From Candidatus Palauibacter polyketidifaciens (lineage in GTDB: Bacteria; Gemmatimonadota; Gemmatimonadetes; Palauibacterales; Palauibacteraceae): a DNA stretch of 64,000 bases. Each line of letters opens with the position of its first letter. Position 1 is the stretch's first letter. Below the pieces are notes generated by a model that saw nothing but the letters and a program-made list of their open reading frames with translations, ran no database searches and was not told where the DNA came from. Of the stretch, positions 1 through 7,724 are shown piece by piece. Made by a program: the position numbers and the translations under genes. The DNA lies in NCBI RefSeq assembly GCF_947581785.1, contig NZ_CANPVO010000019.1:1-64000 (forward strand), given 5' to 3'.

Positions 1-1641
1 GACGATCCCCGTCTCCGCGCCGCGCGTCAGCCGCTCGCCTCCGGAGCCGTCGGGCGCGACGCGCCAGATGTCGTGCTCGTCGTAGAGCAGGACGGCCTGG
101 TCCCCGTCGAGCCAGCCGCCGGGACCGAAGTTGTGCGGGGGGATGACGTCGGTGGGCGTGTCGTAGCCGGTGTCCGCGAACTCGGCGGCCAGCGCCGACG
201 TCATGTCATGCCGTTCGCCCGTGGCGATGTGGAGGCTGTGGTAGGCGGAGCCGTCCCACGAGAGCAGCCAGTCGCCGCCCGCGCTGGGCCACTCGTAGCG
301 CACGCGGGTCAGGAGCCGGCGGCGCTCGCCGGTGTCCGCGTCGATCGCCCACACGTCGTGGTACGGACGGCCGAACATCGCACCCCACGGGTAGGGCTCG
401 CTGATGTCCTCCAGGGCGTACTCCCAGCCTTCCAGGAGTTGAGCCCCGGCCATGAGGTCGGACCCGAGGACGACCGCCCGGTCGTCGTCGAGGTGCCAGA
501 CGGCGAGCAGCGAGCGCGCGGCGTCGCGGTTCTCCGAGACCTTCTGCTCCGGGAAGAGGCGGACGTCGCTCGTGTGCCAGATCTGCAGACCGGGCAGGTC
601 GGGCTCGGCATCGGCGGCCGGGGCGTCCTCACCGTCCGGGTCACCGTCCCGCGGCTCGTCGTCCGCGCCGCCCTCATCGGCATCGTCGCCCGCTTCCGGC
701 TCGATCGGCCGGAGCCCCAGGGAGATCATGCGGCCGTCGTCCGACCAGGCCGGGGCGCGGTGCCGGACCGCCTCGAGCGTGTCCGGGATGCCGGCCGCGT
801 CCGCCCCGAGGACCATCGTCTCGACGCCGCGGTCCAGGCCGCGCCACGCCAGCACGTCGTAGGCAGCGCCGTCCGCGGAAGCCGCTTCGCGGGAGCGGAG
901 GGCGGCCAGATCCGCCGAGTCGTCACGCCAGCGGAGGCTCCGGTAGGACGAACCGGAAGCGTCGGCCGAGCGCAGGGTGCCGGCATCGGCGTCGTACACC
1001 TGCACGCCGTTCCCCACATCGGCGCCCGTCGCGATGGCGAGCGCCAGAAGAGATCCGCCTGGGCTCCAGGCCATCTCGCTCACGTTCCCGAAGGAGGTCT
1101 CCGCCCCCGTCGCCAGCGTCACGATGCGCAGGTCAGCGCCCTTGCCCGGGGGCTCGTCCGGCGAATAGCCGCGCAGCGCCACGTACCGCCCGGAGGCGTC
1201 GAAGCGCCCCTCGGAGACCGCCTCGAACTCGCGGATTTCCCCGGTCTCCAGATCCATCACCGAAGCCTTCTCGCGCACCGGCTCGTCGCTCTCCGCCAGC
1301 CGCTCCCGTTCCTCCGGCGGGAGCCCGATGGTCCAGGCCAGCCAGCGCCCGTCGGGCGAGAACCGCGGCTCCGACCCCCACGGAAAGACCCGAGCGGAGT
1401 CCTCTTCGATCCTGCGCACGCCGAGTTCCGACGTCTCGTCCACCCGCGTGACCTCGTAGGCGATCCAGTCCCCGAGCGGCGAGAACTCGCCAGCGCCGAG
1501 CCGCTCCCAGCGGCCATAGTCGTCCGGCGTGACGAGCGGTCGCTCCTGGGCGGAAGCGGAGGACGGAAGGACGAACACGAGACCGCCAAGCGCGGCCAGC
1601 GTCGCAAGCGTCCGGAAACGGGAGGCGAGGGTCCAAGTCAT
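1..1641 (-). CDS. S9-family (prolyl oligopeptidase-like) peptidase, N-terminal part, cut by window edge
   Basis: The frame is open from an ATG at 1641 to the window edge without a stop, so the C-terminal catalytic part is outside. The N-terminus (MTWTLASRF..., hydrophobic core, then SASAQE) is a Sec signal peptide, so the product is exported. The body shows WD40/PD40-like propeller motifs such as FSPDGRWLAW near residue 90 and later WSPGGSLLALA, as in the propeller of S9 peptidases. An AGGAG Shine-Dalgarno lies 6 nt before the ATG. An acidic D/E/G-rich linker occurs around residue 300. The small ORF 1658-1816 ends 16 nt upstream and may be co-transcribed. Assignment to S9 is inference, because the Ser-Asp-His domain is not visible; a TolB-like propeller protein is the alternative. 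Confidence 0.8.
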   Translation of the reverse strand, partial: MTWTLASRFRTLATLAALGGLVFVLPSSASAQERPLVTPDDYGRWERLGAGEFSPLGDWIAYEVTRVDETSELGVRRIEEDSARVFPWGSEPRFSPDGRWLAWTIGLPPEERERLAESDEPVREKASVMDLETGEIREFEAVSEGRFDASGRYVALRGYSPDEPPGKGADLRIVTLATGAETSFGNVSEMAWSPGGSLLALAIATGADVGNGVQVYDADAGTLRSADASGSSYRSLRWRDDSADLAALRSREAASADGAAYDVLAWRGLDRGVETMVLGADAAGIPDTLEAVRHRAPAWSDDGRMISLGLRPIEPEAGDDADEGGADDEPRDGDPDGEDAPAADAEPDLPGLQIWHTSDVRLFPEQKVSENRDAARSLLAVWHLDDDRAVVLGSDLMAGAQLLEGWEYALEDISEPYPWGAMFGRPYHDVWAIDADTGERRRLLTRVRYEWPSAGGDWLLSWDGSAYHSLHIATGERHDMTSALAAEFADTGYDTPTDVIPPHNFGPGGWLDGDQAVLLYDEHDIWRVAPDGSGGERLTRGAETGIV

Positions 1642-1657
1642 CGCGCACTCCTGAAAA

Positions 1658-1816
1658 TCACTGAGACTCCAGCCGGTTTCGATCGGCGGCCAACTCTTCG
1701 CTGGCCGAACGGCCCGCGGGCGCACGCCTGACCGCTTCATCGGCGGCATCGAGCCATGAACGCAACCATGCTTCGTGTCTATCCGGGATATCGCTGGGCG
1801 TTTTCATGTCTGCCAT
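1658..1816 (-). CDS. Small hypothetical protein (52 aa)
   Basis: A short frame begins at ATG 1816 (MADMKTPSDIP...) and stops 16 nt before the peptidase gene. An internal ATG at 1807 could also serve. The product is predicted soluble, helical and acidic, with a W-rich patch (HEAWLRSWLDAADEAV) and no signal peptide. It fills an otherwise empty 260-nt gap, and residue use looks protein-like. I recognise no family. Its position suggests co-transcription with the downstream exported peptidase. It could also be a chance frame in GC-rich DNA. Confidence 0.4.
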   Translation of the reverse strand: MADMKTPSDIPDRHEAWLRSWLDAADEAVRRAPAGRSASEELAADRNRLESQ

Positions 1817-1902
1817 GATAGCTGTACCACCGTATCCCCCCCAACGCGTCCGGGGCACGGCTGCTTCTCCTGTTCTCGTATCGGCGCATACAACCGCGGC
1901 GC

Positions 1903-2694
1903 TTACGACCGCGTCAGCTTCCGGAACCGGAACAGTGCGAGCCACTGGTCGAAGGTGAGGTCGCGGGATGGTCCGGAGGGATCGAATCGGAGATCCCGAC
2001 CCAGCCGGGAGATCTGCGTTCGCGTGAATTCGGATCGCAGGCACCGCCGGATCGAGCGGCCGTCGCGGCCGAAGCAACTGCGGATGAAGCGCCGGTAGTC
2101 CGCGGCCTGGGAGCGGTCCACGAGCGGTCGCGTGCGTCGCGCCAGCCACAGGGCGACGGCGTCGACGCTCGGAGGAGGATCGAAGTCGGTACGGCGAAAG
2201 CGCCGCGCGATCTCGATCTGCCACCACGGCTTGAGCAGCAGCGAGGACTGGGTCTCCCGGGCACAGGGACGGCCGGCGAACCGCTCGGCCGCTTCGCGCT
2301 GGACCACGAGCCAGGCGTCCCGCGGCGGAGGATCGGCCCGGACGAGCCGCCGGACGATGGCGGCCGTCCGGTTGAACGGGATGTTCCCCAGGACCTTGTA
2401 GGGGACATCGGGCAGCCGAAAACGCAGGAAGTCGGACCCGACGATTGTGATACGGCTGTCAGTCCGGAAGCGCGCGCGAAGCGCTTCGGCCAGCGCGCCG
2501 TCGAACTCTACCGCAACGACCGCACGGCATCGACGCGCCAGCTCTCGAGTGAGGATGCCGCGGCCCGACCCAACCTCGACGACCAGATCGCTTCGCGTGA
2601 CGGGAGCCTGAGCGATCAGGCTAGCCGCAAGCGACCTGCTCCGGAGGAAGTGCTGCGAAAGGTCCGCACGCCTGGGTGTCCGTTGCCTGGACAC
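1903..2694 (-). CDS. erm: Erm-type 23S rRNA adenine N6-dimethyltransferase
   Basis: 263 aa from a GTG start at 2694. It should dimethylate the A2058-equivalent adenine of 23S rRNA with SAM, the reaction that gives macrolide-lincosamide-streptogramin B resistance. Visible motifs: N-terminal SQHFL (the RNA-methylase QNFL-type box), SAM motif VVEVGSGRGILT near residue 40, the acidic VAVEFD strand, GSDFLRF, and the catalytic NIPF box in VLGNIPFNRT near residue 105. NIPF and the short C-terminal domain favour Erm over the housekeeping KsgA, which usually has NLPY. No Shine-Dalgarno is evident. It lies 52 nt downstream of the FitB-like toxin, with a GATAAT-like -10 in that gap, so it may be co-transcribed or have its own promoter. 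Resistance itself is not shown by sequence. Confidence 0.85.
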   Translation of the reverse strand: MSRQRTPRRADLSQHFLRSRSLAASLIAQAPVTRSDLVVEVGSGRGILTRELARRCRAVVAVEFDGALAEALRARFRTDSRITIVGSDFLRFRLPDVPYKVLGNIPFNRTAAIVRRLVRADPPPRDAWLVVQREAAERFAGRPCARETQSSLLLKPWWQIEIARRFRRTDFDPPPSVDAVALWLARRTRPLVDRSQAADYRRFIRSCFGRDGRSIRRCLRSEFTRTQISRLGRDLRFDPSGPSRDLTFDQWLALFRFRKLTRS

Positions 2695-2746
2695 GGCGAA
2701 CCATCACGAACGTAGACATGCAATCTCCCGCGCTACACGAACAAGA

Positions 2747-3166
2747 TTATCCCGACCAGGGATCGATCACATCCAGTCCGGTACCGTCAAAGTCACGCAC
2801 GTTGCGCGTGACCAGAGTGGCCCCGCGGGCGCGGGAAATGGCAGCGATCCGGCAGTCGGCCTCGCCGATGGGTCGGCCCGCGTGGCGGCGCTCGGCGGCG
2901 ATCTCCGCGTACGCTCGGGCAGCGGCACTGTCGAACGGAAGGATACGCTCTCTGAAGCCAAGATTGAGCCAGCGGGTCATGGCAGCCTCGAGCGCGTTCC
3001 GCCGCTTGCCGGCCGGCAGGATCGCGACACCGTAGAGCAATTCCGCTTCGCTGACGGCCGTCAGGTACATGTCCTGCGCATCGTGCCCGGCAATCCATGC
3101 CGCTACTGCCGCCGTCGGTTCAGTGCGCATCAGTTCCGACGCGACATTCGTGTCTATTACGAACAT
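2747..3166 (-). CDS. FitB/VapC-type PIN-domain toxin RNase
   Basis: 139 aa PIN-domain ribonuclease, toxin of a type II pair. The acidic catalytic set is visible: D5 in VIDTNV, a Glu in VSEAELLYG, an Asp in GEADCRIAA and an Asp in TRNVRDFDG near the C-terminus. Length and the C-terminal DFDGTGLDVIDPW match FitB-like VapC proteins. It starts 9 nt after the antitoxin stop, so the two genes form one operon. FitB-type toxins are held inactive by the cognate RHH antitoxin, and the hetero-complex represses its own operator (family knowledge). Confidence 0.9.
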   Translation of the reverse strand: MFVIDTNVASELMRTEPTAAVAAWIAGHDAQDMYLTAVSEAELLYGVAILPAGKRRNALEAAMTRWLNLGFRERILPFDSAAARAYAEIAAERRHAGRPIGEADCRIAAISRARGATLVTRNVRDFDGTGLDVIDPWSG

Positions 3167-3175
3167 GAGAGCCGC

Positions 3176-3421
3176 TCAGGAGAAATCCGGAGGCGCACGC
3201 ATCGGGCCGCGAGGGGGAAGTTCGAGTTCGACGCCGCCAAGGGACGCGAAGCACTCGCGGGTGAACGTCGCGAGGTCTCGCGGACCAGTGCGACCATCGG
3301 TGACGGCGTCGCGCAGGATGATACGCACTTCCTCCTCCATCGAACGGTGATGCTCGGCCGCGCGTACGCGAAGGCGCGTCTTTACGTCGTCGTCAAGATT
3401 GCGGATCGTGATGCTCGCCAT
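3176..3421 (-). CDS. FitA-like ribbon-helix-helix antitoxin
   Basis: 81 aa. The N-terminus MASITIRNLDDDVKTRLRVRA is the Arc/RHH DNA-binding strand and first helix typical of FitA (SITIRNLDD...), followed by the HHRSMEEEVRIIL helix. The C-terminal half carries the toxin-binding region ending ELELPPRGPMRAP. A strong GAGGAGG Shine-Dalgarno precedes the ATG at 3421. A perfect palindrome at 3469-3485, about 50 nt upstream, is the likely autoregulatory operator. Partner of the PIN toxin at 2747-3166. Confidence 0.9.
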   Translation of the reverse strand: MASITIRNLDDDVKTRLRVRAAEHHRSMEEEVRIILRDAVTDGRTGPRDLATFTRECFASLGGVELELPPRGPMRAPPDFS

Positions 3422-3468
3422 CGGCCGTGCCTCCTCGCGGTACGGGAGCGGGCGGAGAAGCTACTGAA

Positions 3469-3485
3469 TGATTGCAATGCAATCA
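3469..3485. promoter_or_regulatory. Palindromic operator candidate for the FitAB-like operon
   Basis: TGATTGCA-A-TGCAATCA is a perfect 8+1+8 inverted repeat, 48 nt upstream of the antitoxin ATG. FitA-type RHH repressors bind inverted repeats of this general form (family knowledge). The palindrome overlaps the last codon and stop of the gene at 3483-4040. Binding is inferred. Confidence 0.6.
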
Positions 3486-4040
3486 AGCGTCTTCCGAAGG
3501 GGAATCGGCGGGAACGTTGGCCTGGCCCGGGGCGACGGCATGGCGCGCCGGAGAGGCCAGTTGTTCGTTTTCGGCGGGGTCGGCCGGCAGGCGCACCATG
3601 GCCAGCGACAGCTCCGCGGCGAACTCCTCGGCAAGGAGCCGATCCGGGCGCTTGATCCGCAGAACCATCTTGGCGGGGTGTTTCAGCTTGAGCCCCTGCT
3701 CGCCCGCGATCTTCTCGAACGCCAGCAGGTCCGAAGCCGCGATCACCAGCCTGGGCCCCCGGATGTGCCACCAGCGGCGCGGGGGCACCGCCGCGCCCGC
3801 CACCTTGGCCAGCGGGATCACGATCTCCTTTACGGGCTCGATCGTCTCGCTCGTCTCCCAGGTGTCGCCCATCTTCTCGGTCTGCACGGCGATCCGCCAC
3901 TGAATGACGAGCTGGTCCGCCTCCAGCCGCACGAGGCCGTGCGCGGTCTCGGTCGTCGACTCGTAACCACCATGCGCATCCCAAAGGTCGGAGCTGCGCT
4001 TCAGCGTGAACGGAACAGCGGAGAAACGGGTCGCGTTCAT
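3483..4040 (-). CDS. Conserved-looking hypothetical protein
   Basis: 185 aa from ATG 4040 (MNATRFSAVPF...). The frame stays open upstream to 4142, but that extension is arginine-rich and unlike protein. No signal peptide or membrane segment. The body alternates beta-strand-like stretches (GLVRLEADQLVIQWRI, KEIVIPLAKVAGAAV, RLVIAASDL) with a Lys-rich KLKHPAKMVLRIKRPD segment, suggesting a PH-like or split-barrel beta fold. I recognise no family and no catalytic motif. Its 3' end overlaps the FitAB operator, so transcription of this gene and of the toxin-antitoxin operon may interfere. Confidence 0.65.
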   Translation of the reverse strand: MNATRFSAVPFTLKRSSDLWDAHGGYESTTETAHGLVRLEADQLVIQWRIAVQTEKMGDTWETSETIEPVKEIVIPLAKVAGAAVPPRRWWHIRGPRLVIAASDLLAFEKIAGEQGLKLKHPAKMVLRIKRPDRLLAEEFAAELSLAMVRLPADPAENEQLASPARHAVAPGQANVPADSPSEDA

Positions 4041-4231
4041 GTCACGTGTTCTAAGGCACGCACGTCCGATCGACCAGATCCCGGTCCTGGATCTTGCGAT
4101 CGGGGTCCCATGAGCGGCCGAGGCCGACAACCATCGTGACACAAGGCCGCAAAGCCGTCCGTAGTCGTCTCGAAGGGACGGATGCTCTGCAAAGGCTTAG
4201 CTCTGAGAACATCTGGCTTCTTGAGCCACGG

Positions 4232-5011
4232 ATGGATCGGGGATCAGAGGGTGGGCGTATTGAGGCCGTGCGAGTGAACCGCTACGACGCATATGACCCC
4301 TTTGCTGGCATCTACGATCGGCATTGGGGGTTCTTCGCGACGAACGTGTACCCGATCCTCGACGATCTGGTCCTGGGGAAACTTCCACCAGGATGCGCCG
4401 TCCTCGATCTCTGCTGCGGTACCGGACAGCTTGCCGCCGAGCTTTCGCGGCAAGGCTTTCTCACGACGGGTCTGGATGGCTCGGAAGCGATGGTCGAGAT
4501 CGCGAGAAGGAACGCCCCGGATGTGGAATTCGTCGTTCAGGACGCCCGGGCCATCGCTTTGTCCCACAGGTTTTCGGCGGTCTTCTCGACCTTTGACAGC
4601 CTGAACCACGTGATGAGTCTCGGCGAGCTGGAACAGGTATTTGAAGGTGTCTTCACCGTCCTGGAAGATGGCGGCTACTTCCTGTTCGACCTCAACACGG
4701 AATACGGCTACCTGTCCAGGTGGTGTGGTTCCTTCGCATATGTGGAGGAGGATCACGTTTGTGCGGGTCGGTTCTCGCACGATGCGAACGAGAGAATCGG
4801 AAGGTGCGACGTCACGCTGTTCGAACCGAAAGGTCCAAACTGGGAGCGGACTGATTTCTCTCTGACTCAGCGCTGTCACGAAGAAAGTGAGGTCAGGGAA
4901 CGATTGCGAAGGGTCGGTTTCGAAGAGTTGCAGTCTGTCGATGGGAACGCACTCATCCTAGAGGGCGTGTCGCACGAGGGCAGGATGTTTTTCGTCGCAA
5001 GGAAGCCGTAG
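4232..5011 (+). CDS. Class I SAM-dependent methyltransferase
   Basis: 259 aa from ATG 4232 (MDRGSEGG...); the frame opens further upstream to 4094, but no Shine-Dalgarno decides. SAM motif I is VLDLCCGTGQLA, followed by TTGLDGSEAMVEIA (motif II), VQDARAI and STFDSLNHV (motif III/IV region), then LEDGGYFLFDLNTEYG. This is the methyltransferase_11/25 type seen in small-molecule methylases; the substrate is unknown. Base composition is unlike the surroundings: 4561-4620 has 33 G/C in 60, against 46 in 60 at 8161-8220 in xsc. Recent acquisition is therefore plausible. Confidence 0.85.
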   Translation: MDRGSEGGRIEAVRVNRYDAYDPFAGIYDRHWGFFATNVYPILDDLVLGKLPPGCAVLDLCCGTGQLAAELSRQGFLTTGLDGSEAMVEIARRNAPDVEFVVQDARAIALSHRFSAVFSTFDSLNHVMSLGELEQVFEGVFTVLEDGGYFLFDLNTEYGYLSRWCGSFAYVEEDHVCAGRFSHDANERIGRCDVTLFEPKGPNWERTDFSLTQRCHEESEVRERLRRVGFEELQSVDGNALILEGVSHEGRMFFVARKP

Positions 5012-5141
5012 AAGTGTGGCGTCTCGCTCACACCACCGCGTCGTATGGCCCATCGTCGCCCCAACGGAAGCAGATACGCCATTGGGCGTTGATCCGAATG
5101 CTGTGCTACCGACTCCCGTCTGAAGGCGTGATCGCGGGCGG

Positions 5142-6287
5142 TCAGGCGGGGGACCACCAGCGGGACGGTTTCAGGCGCTCGCCGCGGCCGCTGATGCGGT
5201 CCAGCCAGAGGGCGAGTCGCCGGAGCGGCGTGCCGGCCATCCAGCGCCACACTCGACTCCAGCGCTGGCGATAGTCGCGGTTGTAGGGGCAGACGCGCAC
5301 GCAGATCGAGCAGTCGGTGTTCTGGTTGGCCCAGAAGCGGAAGCACTTCTCGGCATCCGTGGTCCACTTCCGGATGCCCTGGATGTTCGACCGGTTGTGG
5401 ACCAGCGTGGACGGCGCGCCGTCGGCGATCGCCCCCGCGGGGCAGCCGCTCGTACAGGCACGGCAGATGTCGCACGTCTCCTTCACGCCGAATCCGACGG
5501 GCCGGTCGTGGGCGAGCGGCATGTCGGTGAACACCTTGCCGAGCCGCACGCGGGGACCGTACTCGCGGGTGATGAGGAGGCCGTGGCGCCCGTACTCGCC
5601 CAGCCCGGCCTTGATGGCGAGCGGGATGGCCAGCGCCGAGTCGTTCATGCTGGCCACGGCCCGGTAGCCGAGGTTCGTGATGTACTGCGCGATCGCGAGC
5701 AGCACGATCGTATCCCGGGAGTAGGTGGCGCCCGTCGCGGTGCCGCTCAGCGCCGAGGGCGCCGTGCTCAGGAGTTCCCGGTCCATGGATTGGGCGATCA
5801 CGATCACGTTTTCGAGATCGGTCGAGACCTCCTGCGGTTTCTCGTGCTCGTTCTCGCGGCTGTAGGCGTGCGTGTAGAGCCACCGCTCGTCGTTCCCGGT
5901 GATCCCCACCAGGTCGGCGCCCAGGGTCTTCGCGGCGTGCTTGATCTCGCGCGCCATCTCCTCGGGAGACCCCACCGGCAGCGTGCTGTCCGGGCCCTCG
6001 CGAACGGTCGTGTACGGATCCAGGAAACCTTCGCGGCGGTCGTCGCCGTCGCGCAGTTCGGCGAAGACGTCCGTCACGTGCCAGGACGCGTTGCGCAGCG
6101 CGTAGTCGCGCTGGGTGAAGCCGTCGACGGAACGCCAGGTCAGCTTCGGCGTGCGGTACGTCTCATAGAACATGTCCGAGCGGTGCGTGCGCACCTCCGG
6201 GTCCCAGAAGGAGCGGCAGAAGATGTCGTCCCTCTGTGAGAAGCGCTGGAAGTCCTCCCGGACGTCGAAGCCGGCTTCCGTGTCCAT
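5142..6287 (-). CDS. Reductive-dehalogenase-like corrinoid/[4Fe-4S] protein, cytoplasmic
   Basis: 381 aa. Two ferredoxin-type cluster motifs lie at the C-terminus: CDICRACTSGCP (C273, C276, C279, C283) and a second set C315, C326, C329, C333 in CSICVRVCPYNR. Upstream, GADLVGITG, SMNDSALAIPLA and GEYGRHGLLITREYGPRVR match the corrinoid-binding core of RdhA enzymes, which remove halogens reductively with cobalamin. There is no Tat signal (start MDTEAGFD...), unlike respiratory RdhA, and no fused reductase domain, unlike self-sufficient catabolic forms, so a separate electron donor is needed. The related queuosine enzyme QueG is the alternative, but the second cluster spacing and length fit RdhA better. 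Its ATG shares one base with the tpa stop (TGATG). Function in this operon is unknown. Confidence 0.8.
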   Translation of the reverse strand: MDTEAGFDVREDFQRFSQRDDIFCRSFWDPEVRTHRSDMFYETYRTPKLTWRSVDGFTQRDYALRNASWHVTDVFAELRDGDDRREGFLDPYTTVREGPDSTLPVGSPEEMAREIKHAAKTLGADLVGITGNDERWLYTHAYSRENEHEKPQEVSTDLENVIVIAQSMDRELLSTAPSALSGTATGATYSRDTIVLLAIAQYITNLGYRAVASMNDSALAIPLAIKAGLGEYGRHGLLITREYGPRVRLGKVFTDMPLAHDRPVGFGVKETCDICRACTSGCPAGAIADGAPSTLVHNRSNIQGIRKWTTDAEKCFRFWANQNTDCSICVRVCPYNRDYRQRWSRVWRWMAGTPLRRLALWLDRISGRGERLKPSRWWSPA

Positions 6288-7681
6288 CAGAGATCCCTGC
6301 AGCCGAATTCGATGCCGGTCTTCACGGCTTCGACCAGCTCGTCGATGTCCGCCCGGGTCACGATGAGGGGCGGGGCGATGGTCACGGTGTTGTTCAGGCC
6401 GGGAATGCTGCGGGTGGTCCGGCCCACGAGCACGCCCTCCCGGGCGGCCCGGCCCACGACGGCCGCCATGACGTCTTCGCTCACGGGCGCCTTCGTCGCC
6501 TTGTCCTCCACCAGTTCAACGCCGGCGAACAGGCCCCGGCCGCGGACGTCGCCGACGTGGTCGTGGTCGAGCAGTTCGCGCAGCCGGTCCTGCAGGTAGG
6601 CGCCCATCACGCGACTGTTCCCGATCAGGTCCTCTTCCTCGATGATGCGGAGGTTCTCCAGCGCGGCCGCGAACCCGGAAGTGCATCCGCCGTAGGTGCT
6701 GATGTCCCTGAAGTAGTGGAACCTGTCGCCCGGATCCGCCAGGAACCTGTCGAACACCTCGCCGCGCACCGCGGCCGCCGAGATCGGTGCGTAGGAGCTG
6801 GCCATGCCCTTGGCCATCGTCACGATGTCCGGCACGAAATCGTAGTGCTCGAACCCGAACATCGTCCCCGTGCGTCCGAACCCGCACACGACCTCGTCGA
6901 TGATCAGGATGACGCCGTATTCGTCGCAGATCTCGCGGATGACTGAAAAATATTCATCCACCGGAGGAATGACCCCCCCGCCCGCGGTGATCGGCTCGAG
7001 GATCACGGCCCCCACCGTCTCCGGCCCCTCCTCCTCGATCGCGTCGCCGAGGGCGCGCGCACACTCGATGTCGCAGGACGGATACGTTTTCCCGAAGGGA
7101 CAGCGGTAGCACATCGCGTGCGGAATCCCCGAAAACCCCTCCGGGAACGGCCCGTAGGCCTGCTTGCGCTCCTCCTGACCGCTGGCGGCGAGGCAGGCGA
7201 TGGTCGTGCCGTGGTAGTCGCGGTCCCGGTACAGGACCTTCGACTTCCGGCTCCCGTTCAGGTGGGCGATCTGGCGCACCATCTTGAAGGCCTTCTCGTT
7301 GGCCTCGGAGCCGCTGTTGGCGAAGAAGATGTGGTCGAGCCCGGGCATCCACTCGGCCAGCGCGCTCGCGTACTGGGCGGCCGGGACGGTGCCGACGACG
7401 CCCGCGTAGTACGGCAGCCGCTTCAACTGCTCGTAGACGACCCGCGCGATGCTCTCCCGCCCGTGGCCGACGTTCACGCACCAGACGCCGCCCGAGGTCC
7501 CGTCCAGGTACTCTTTCCCATGGATGTCCCGCACACGCGCGCCGCGGCCCTCCACGAACACCTGCGGATCCTGCGTCTCGAAGACGCTGTGCTGGAACAG
7601 GTGGTGCCAGAGATGCTTCCGGTCCTTCTCGATGACGTCCTGGACGTCGTAGTCCGCCAGCAACGCCTGTGTGTCGGACAT
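6287..7681 (-). CDS. tpa: Taurine--pyruvate aminotransferase
   Basis: 464 aa class III PLP aminotransferase. It should convert taurine plus pyruvate to sulfoacetaldehyde plus alanine. Motifs: KHLWHHLFQH near the N-terminus, a hallmark of Tpa; GTSGGVWCVNVGHG; ANSGSEANEKAFKMVRQ; ERDYHGTT-like RDYHGTT; IIDEVVCGFGRTG; and the PLP lysine in TMAKGMAS (about K291). RDISTYGGCT also matches Tpa. A four-cysteine insert (CYRC...SCDIEC) lies near residues 191-207. The start at ATG 7681 has AGGAG 8 nt upstream, so I prefer it to an in-frame start at 7723. The gene follows xsc by 43 nt, which fixes the pathway, and is coupled to the dehalogenase-like gene downstream. Confidence 0.9.
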   Translation of the reverse strand: MSDTQALLADYDVQDVIEKDRKHLWHHLFQHSVFETQDPQVFVEGRGARVRDIHGKEYLDGTSGGVWCVNVGHGRESIARVVYEQLKRLPYYAGVVGTVPAAQYASALAEWMPGLDHIFFANSGSEANEKAFKMVRQIAHLNGSRKSKVLYRDRDYHGTTIACLAASGQEERKQAYGPFPEGFSGIPHAMCYRCPFGKTYPSCDIECARALGDAIEEEGPETVGAVILEPITAGGGVIPPVDEYFSVIREICDEYGVILIIDEVVCGFGRTGTMFGFEHYDFVPDIVTMAKGMASSYAPISAAAVRGEVFDRFLADPGDRFHYFRDISTYGGCTSGFAAALENLRIIEEEDLIGNSRVMGAYLQDRLRELLDHDHVGDVRGRGLFAGVELVEDKATKAPVSEDVMAAVVGRAAREGVLVGRTTRSIPGLNNTVTIAPPLIVTRADIDELVEAVKTGIEFGCRDL

Positions 7682-7724
7682 CCGGCTCTCCTCAGCGGGC
7701 CGCAGCGGGGGCCGCCACGGCACG

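Noticed and set aside
73-1731. Long plus-strand open frame (552 codons)
   Set aside because: It is antisense to the S9-type peptidase, which has a signal peptide, Shine-Dalgarno and propeller motifs. The plus-strand product is Arg/Val/Gly-rich without any motif, as expected from high third-position GC.
1903-2694. KsgA (housekeeping 16S rRNA dimethylase)
   Set aside because: The catalytic box is NIPF, not NLPY, the C-terminal region is short and the gene sits in an accessory block. Erm fits better.
5142-6287. Epoxyqueuosine reductase QueG
   Set aside because: QueG also has two FeS clusters and cobalamin, but it lacks this N-terminal region and its second cluster spacing differs. The core stretches match RdhA-like proteins.
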